In this document: positions 60,259 through 64,000 of the stretch, piece after piece
How the letters are laid out: each line of letters starts with the position of its first letter
Numbering within the stretch: the stretch's first letter is position 1
NCBI RefSeq assembly: GCF_019455385.1
Contig: NZ_JACOFR010000035.1
Location: 1 to 64,000 of the forward strand
From: Bradyrhizobium sp. BR 10289
GTDB taxonomy: Bacteria > Pseudomonadota > Alphaproteobacteria > Rhizobiales > Xanthobacteraceae
Length of the DNA: 64,000 nucleotides
Direction: 5' to 3'
Position numbers and translations under genes: made by a program
Notes under the pieces: model-generated
What the model saw: the letters and a program-made list of their open reading frames with translations, nothing else
What the model was told of the DNA's origin: nothing
Databases searched by the model: none

Positions 60259-60846
60259 CTAGATCTTCGGCCGGGCCTTGTTGCAGAGCTCAACCACGTC
60301 CATCCGCATGGCCTCGGGAACGCAAATGATGGAATCTTCGAGCACCACGCAATAATAGGGGAAGCGGCTGCAGGCGGTGTTGAGCACGTCGCGCAGCGTC
60401 GGCCACGCCTCGAACTTGAACGGCGGAGGTGGCGGCGCGAGGAAGGCGCGGGCGTCGTCGATCATGATCACATGGGGATGCGGCGAGGCTGCGATGGCCG
60501 CAAGCTCGGCGAGCAGCGGACAATTGTCCTCATCGGCGAAGAAGCCGGCGCCGGCATGTCCATCCAGCCAGAACAACGCGGTGCCATTCAGACCAGCGAC
60601 GACATCGGGGAGCAGGGTTGCCGAATCCCCTAGCAGAAACTCGATGTTGAGCCCTTGCGATGCTGCGATCGCCTTCTCCTGAAATTCACGCTTGATCTCG
60701 ATCGTCACCACGCGCGGAAAAATCTCGGCGGCGAACCGGGCGCTCTGACCGAGATAAGTCCCGGTCTCGACGAAGCAATCGATGCCGTAGGTTTGCGCTA
60801 GCTTTCTAACCAGCGACACCAGTGGTTCGGCTGCAATCGATCCCAT
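60259..60846 (-). CDS. Class I SAM-dependent methyltransferase-like protein
   Basis: A 195-residue protein with a Rossmann layout: GIDCFVETGTYLGQSARFAAEIFPRVVTIEIKREFQEKAIA (motif I with ETGTYLG and the acidic end of strand 2), IEFLLGDSATLLPDVVAGL and ALFWLDGHAGAGFFADEDNCPLLAEL, HVIMIDDARAF. This pattern is like the methyltransferase-24/TylF-type group acting on sugars or natural products. The ribosome site before the ATG is weak. Its substrate is not evident from its neighbours. Confidence 0.7.
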   Translation of the reverse strand: MGSIAAEPLVSLVRKLAQTYGIDCFVETGTYLGQSARFAAEIFPRVVTIEIKREFQEKAIAASQGLNIEFLLGDSATLLPDVVAGLNGTALFWLDGHAGAGFFADEDNCPLLAELAAIAASPHPHVIMIDDARAFLAPPPPPFKFEAWPTLRDVLNTACSRFPYYCVVLEDSIICVPEAMRMDVVELCNKARPKI

Positions 60847-60870
60847 GCTTGCTGCTCGCCGGTTGGGGGC

Positions 60871-62007
60871 TCACACGCGGAAATGCTTGCTCAGCTTCAG
60901 GCCCTGCGCCTGGTAGTTCGAGCCGATGCGCTGGCCGTACATCGCATCGGGACGGGCCAGCATCTTCTCGTAGACGAGACGGCCGACGATCTGGCCGTGC
61001 TCGAGGATGAACGGCACTTCGCGCGAGCGCACTTCGAGCACGGCGCGCGCGCCTTTCCCGCCCGCACCGGCGTAGCCGAAGCCGGGATCGAAAAATCCGG
61101 CATAGTGCACGCGGAATTCGCCGACCAGCGGATCGAACGGCACCATCTCCGCGGCATAATCAGGCGGGACCTGCACGGCTTCCTTGGAAGCGAGGATATA
61201 GAACTCGCCGGGATCGAGGATCAGGCTGCCATCGGGACGCGCCGAGATCGGCTCCCAGAAGTCCTCGACGGCATAGCCGGAGCGGCGATCGACGTCGACG
61301 ACGCCGGTGTGGCGCTTGGCGCGGTAGCCGACGAAGCCGTTGGCCTTCTCGCCGGAGAGATCAACGGAGACGGCGACGCCACCGGAGAGATCAGCATCGT
61401 CGATGTCGACGAGACGCTCGGTCGCATGAAGCGCATCGAGCTCGTCGGCATTGAGGATGGCGTCGCCGGTGCGGAAGCGCACCTGCGACAGGCGCGAGCC
61501 TTCGCGCACCAGCACCGGAAACGTCTTCGGGCTGATCTCGGCATAGAGCGGGCCGTGATAGCCGGCGCCGATCATGTCGAAGCGGCGGGTGCCGTCGGCG
61601 ATCACGCGGGTGAAGACGTCGAGCCGGCCGGTCGAGCTTTTCGGGTTGGCGGCCGCGACGATCTCCGGCGGCAGCGCGAGGCTCTCCAGCAGCGGCACGA
61701 TGTAGACGCAGTTGGTCTCCAGCACCGCGCCGTCGGCGAGGCTGAACTCGTGCAGCTTCAATTCGTCGATGCGCTCGGCCACGGTGGCGCCGGGCCCCGG
61801 CAGGAAGCTGGCGCGGACCCGATAGGCGATATCACCGAGACGCAGATCGAGGCTGGCCGGCTGGATCTGGCTTTCGACGAAATCGTATGCGGGCAGGATC
61901 AGGCCCGCCTCCGCCATCGCCGCGATCATGCGGTCGGGCAGGATACCATTGTCGTCGGCGGCAAGCGTGAAACTCAACCGGGGGTCCTCGTCAGGGGTCA
62001 ATCGCAT
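60871..62007 (-). CDS. dcd: 2'-Deoxycytidine 5'-triphosphate deaminase, double-domain form
   Basis: A 378-residue protein, twice the length of E. coli Dcd (193 aa), made of two dCTP-deaminase/dUTPase-like units. The first (about 20-185) has IQPASLDLRLGD, NPKSSTGRLDVFTRV and GYHGPLYAEISPKTFPV; the second (about 210-375) has PGEFYILASKEAVQVPPDYAA, VHYAGFFDPGFGYAG, ARAVLEVRSREVPF and an IGSNYQAQGLKLSKHF end. The enzyme makes dUTP for dTMP synthesis. Fused double forms are known from alphaproteobacteria; which half is catalytic is not clear from sequence alone. Confidence 0.9.
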   Translation of the reverse strand: MRLTPDEDPRLSFTLAADDNGILPDRMIAAMAEAGLILPAYDFVESQIQPASLDLRLGDIAYRVRASFLPGPGATVAERIDELKLHEFSLADGAVLETNCVYIVPLLESLALPPEIVAAANPKSSTGRLDVFTRVIADGTRRFDMIGAGYHGPLYAEISPKTFPVLVREGSRLSQVRFRTGDAILNADELDALHATERLVDIDDADLSGGVAVSVDLSGEKANGFVGYRAKRHTGVVDVDRRSGYAVEDFWEPISARPDGSLILDPGEFYILASKEAVQVPPDYAAEMVPFDPLVGEFRVHYAGFFDPGFGYAGAGGKGARAVLEVRSREVPFILEHGQIVGRLVYEKMLARPDAMYGQRIGSNYQAQGLKLSKHFRV

Positions 62008-62094
62008 CCGGACATGCGGGAAATACCAGCCTTTTACGGCTATCCGATGGACGCCTTGACGGAAAGGCCATTGCGGAATATGAGCATCACTTAT

Positions 62095-62150
62095 CCCGTG
62101 GTGATTTGAGCCGGCCGGCTTGCAGCCACGTTAAATAAGTCGCTAAACAG
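62095..62150 (+). promoter_or_regulatory. SAM-II riboswitch upstream of metZ
   Basis: The sequence matches the SAM-II aptamer used in alphaproteobacteria: P1 arms CGTGG (62097-62101) and CCACG (62126-62130), GTGATTTGAGCCGGCCGG, GGCTTGCAGCC and the 3' pseudoknot strand TTAAATAAGTCGCTAAA (62131-62147). Binding of S-adenosylmethionine should lower expression of the downstream methionine gene. It is followed by a U-tract hairpin (62170-62202) suggesting transcriptional attenuation. Confidence 0.93.
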
Positions 62151-62169
62151 GCCGGGGACCTCTGTGATC

Positions 62170-62202
62170 CCGGCCCGTGGTTTTATCCAGGCCGGTTTTT
62201 TT
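62170..62202 (+). terminator. Attenuator terminator after the SAM-II riboswitch
   Basis: CCGGCC (62170-62175) pairs with GGCCGG (62190-62195), followed by seven T. An alternative stem pairs GGCCGGG (62150-62156) with CCCGGCC (62169-62175), which would exclude the terminator stem. This is the expected layout for switch-controlled attenuation; the coding start is 40 bp further on. Confidence 0.7.
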
Positions 62203-62241
62203 GTGACCGTTTCCGACGAGACGGTCATGTCGGAGGGTCCT

Positions 62242-63429
62242 ATGTCGAAGTCGCCTGCTACTTACCGTCCCGAAACCCGCCTGGTCCATTCCGGCACCCT
62301 GCGCTCGCAATATGGCGAGACGTCGGAGGCGCTGTTTTTGACGCAAGGCTACGTCTACAACAGCGCCGAGGAGTGCGAGGCGCGGTTCAAAGGCGAGGAC
62401 CCCGGCTTCATCTATTCGCGCTATTCCAACCCGACCATCGCGATGTTCGAGCGCCGCATGATCGAGCTCGAAGGCGCCGAGGCGGCGCGCTCGGCGGCAA
62501 CAGGCATGGCCGCGGTGACCACCGCGATCCTGGCGCCGCTCAAGGCAGGCGACCATGTCGTCGCCTCCCGCGCGCTGTTCGGCTCGTGCCTCTATGTCAT
62601 CCAGGACCTCTTGCCCCGCTATGGCATCGAGACCACGCTGGTCGACGGCGCCAAGCTCGATGAGTGGCAGCGTGCGCTGAGGCCCAACACCAAGACGTTC
62701 TTCCTGGAGAGCCCGACCAATCCGACGCTCGACGTGCTCGACATTCCCTCAATTGCCGAGATCGCGCATAGCGGCGGCGCGCGGCTCGTGGTCGACAACG
62801 TGTTCGCGACGCCGATCTGGCAGAGCCCGCTCGCGCTGGGCGCCGACGTCGTGGTCTATTCCGCGACCAAGCACATCGACGGCCAGGGCCGCTGTCTTGG
62901 CGGCATCATCCTGTCGTCGGAAGCGTTCATCGCCGAGCATTTGCATAATTTCATGCGCCAGACCGGCCCCTCGATCTCACCGTTCAACGCCTGGGTCTTG
63001 CTCAAGGGCCTGGAGACGCTGGGCGTGCGCGTGCGCGCGCAGACCGACACCGCTGCGCGCGTTGCCGACGTGCTGGCGAGCCATCCGAAGATTTCGCGGC
63101 TGGTCTATCCCGGCCGCGAGGACCATCCGCAGGCGGCGCTGGTGAAGAAGCAGATGCGTGGCGGCTCGACGCTGGTCGGCTTCGAGGTGAAGGGCGGCAA
63201 GGCGGCGGCGTTCCGCGTGCTCAACGAGCTGAAGCTTGCAAAAATCTCGAACAATCTCGGCGATGCCAAGTCTCTCGTCACGCATCCGGCGACGACGACG
63301 CATCAGCGTCTGAAGCCGGAGGATCGCGCGGCGCTCGGCATCAGCGAGGGATTCATTCGCTTCTCGGCCGGGCTCGAGCATGCGGATGATCTGATCGAGG
63401 ATCTCACCGCGGCGCTGGAGAAGGCGTAG
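62242..63429 (+). CDS. metZ: O-succinylhomoserine sulfhydrylase
   Basis: A 395-residue PLP enzyme making homocysteine directly from O-succinylhomoserine and sulfide, for methionine. Landmarks: FIYSRYSNPTIAMFERRMIELEGAEAARSAATGMAAV, LESPTNPTLDVLDI, ARLVVDNVFATPIWQSPLALGADVVVYSATKHIDGQGRCLGG (PLP lysine in SATKHIDG), SNNLGDAKSLVTHPATTTH and GISEGFIRFSAGLEHADDLI. The ATG at 62242 has GGAGGG upstream; the frame opens further 5' inside the riboswitch region and is not used. The SAM-II riboswitch supports the methionine assignment. Confidence 0.93.
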   Translation: MSKSPATYRPETRLVHSGTLRSQYGETSEALFLTQGYVYNSAEECEARFKGEDPGFIYSRYSNPTIAMFERRMIELEGAEAARSAATGMAAVTTAILAPLKAGDHVVASRALFGSCLYVIQDLLPRYGIETTLVDGAKLDEWQRALRPNTKTFFLESPTNPTLDVLDIPSIAEIAHSGGARLVVDNVFATPIWQSPLALGADVVVYSATKHIDGQGRCLGGIILSSEAFIAEHLHNFMRQTGPSISPFNAWVLLKGLETLGVRVRAQTDTAARVADVLASHPKISRLVYPGREDHPQAALVKKQMRGGSTLVGFEVKGGKAAAFRVLNELKLAKISNNLGDAKSLVTHPATTTHQRLKPEDRAALGISEGFIRFSAGLEHADDLIEDLTAALEKA

Positions 63430-63500
63430 CAGGCGAATGGCGAATAGTGATTGGCGAATGGATCAATCCCTGTTCGCTACTCGCCATTCCCTATTCGCCT
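63430..63500. repeat. Interrupted inverted repeat between metZ and an SGNH hydrolase gene
   Basis: GGCGAATGGCGAATAGTGAT and GGCGAATGG on one side and TTCGCTACTCGCCATTCCC and TATTCGCC on the other form imperfect arms across the whole 71-bp convergent gap. It probably works as a terminator for both genes; similar GGCGAATAG blocks are common in this group. Confidence 0.5.
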
Positions 63501-64000
63501 CTACATCGGCCGATACGCCCGCACGTCGGCGGGCACGTTCACCCCGAGCTTGATCTGCCCGACCGAGCGGATGATGTCGTCGCCGAGCAACTGGGCGAAG
63601 CAGGCGTAGCCCCAGTCGTTCATGTGCAGGCCGTCGGCGATGACGAAGCTTTCGACCGGGATCGACTGGTTCTCGTGCCAGTCGCGCATCACCTCGAAAC
63701 GCGGGAAGATGCCGACGTGACGGAGCTCGGCGACCTTGCCGAGCAGTTTTATCATCTTGCCGGCGCTCTCCTTGCGCTGGTTGACGGCCGGCGAATATTG
63801 CGGATCGATCAGCACGATGTCGGCGCCGCCGGCGGCCTGGATGCGCGAGATGCCGTCCTCGACGAGCTTGGCGGTGTCGTCGGGATCGAGATTGCGCAGC
63901 ACGGCGTTGGTGCCGACCTGCCAGATCACCATGTCCGGATGCACGTCGATCACCTGCGTCTGCAGGCGCTTCATCATCTCGGGCGCGTCCTCGCCGCCGA
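63501..64000 (-). CDS. SGNH/GDSL hydrolase, C-terminal part (5' end outside window)
   Basis: The visible 166 residues begin GGEDAPEMMKRLQTQVIDV and have the SGNH block III equivalent MVIWQVGTNAVLRNL and the catalytic block V VIADGLHMNDWGYACFAQLL (Asp and His). This is an esterase/lipase-type fold; Bradyrhizobium forms are often exported. The start codon and the nucleophile serine block (GDS) lie beyond position 64000, so localisation cannot be read. Confidence 0.85.
   Translation of the reverse strand, partial: GGEDAPEMMKRLQTQVIDVHPDMVIWQVGTNAVLRNLDPDDTAKLVEDGISRIQAAGGADIVLIDPQYSPAVNQRKESAGKMIKLLGKVAELRHVGIFPRFEVMRDWHENQSIPVESFVIADGLHMNDWGYACFAQLLGDDIIRSVGQIKLGVNVPADVRAYRPM

Overview
The window reads as a chromosomal segment of an alphaproteobacterium close to Bradyrhizobium (family Nitrobacteraceae). 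The evidence is high GC with strong third-position GC bias, a class I lysyl-tRNA synthetase, a SAM-II riboswitch before a methionine-biosynthesis gene, a double-length dCTP deaminase, DUF2865 and DUF6460-type proteins, and several families of short palindromic repeats between genes. The genus call rests on recognised protein families, not on a database search.

Layout. 1-9 kb: the start of a UDP-glucose dehydrogenase gene, a membrane acyltransferase, polA, a LysE-type exporter, a glutathione S-transferase, pyrE, a DUF2865 secreted protein and a small hypothetical. 8.7-17.3 kb: the four 'ligase-associated' DNA repair genes (pdeM and an Lhr-like helicase on the minus strand; an MBL exonuclease and an ATP-dependent DNA ligase on the plus strand), with an orphan ABC binding protein and a TPR-methyltransferase between the two pairs. 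17.6-23.3 kb: a small membrane protein, an MBL hydrolase, a MATE transporter, pyrD, DUF952, a regulator with an S24-like domain and an alpha carbonic anhydrase.

23,443-34,781 is a complete 11,339-bp Tn7-like transposon. Its boundaries can be read to the base: matching 18-bp terminal inverted repeats (17/18 identical), further TnsB-type sites inside each end, and a perfect 5-bp target duplication (CTTGC). It sits in the last codons of the class I lysyl-tRNA synthetase gene (lysK). The displaced native 3' end (codons GCA AGG AGT GCG TGA) is still present at the far left end, and the resident lysK now ends with about 20 residues encoded by the transposon end. The core is tnsA-tnsB-tnsC-tniQ. Cargo lies on both sides: a SIR2-like protein plus a retropepsin-like aspartic protease directly after tniQ, and on the other side a nucleotidyltransferase-fold protein divergent from a ribbon-helix-helix protein, a DUF2513 protein and a protein with an Rx4H (HEPN-like) motif. 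No CRISPR array or cas gene is visible. The cargo looks like defence genes; this is inferred from family and context.

34.7-43 kb: lysK, an amino-acid-type binding protein, a SCO copper chaperone with a small membrane partner, a ClpP-like periplasmic protein, an FAD dehydrogenase, a secreted esterase, RidA and an NTF2-like protein. 43-51.8 kb: a sugar (xylose-type) catabolic cluster on one strand: LacI regulator, xylB, xylA, ABC ATPase, permease, binding protein, then an aldose-dehydrogenase-type aldo/keto reductase and a lactonase-type amidohydrolase. 51.8-64 kb: DUF1003, an XRE-cupin/GNAT/GNAT operon, tRNA-Gly(CCC), an O6-alkylguanine alkyltransferase with an AraC regulator, VOC and SRPBCC proteins, a Gly/Met-rich secreted protein, a MATE transporter, hypotheticals, dcd, a SAM-II riboswitch with metZ, and an incomplete SGNH hydrolase.
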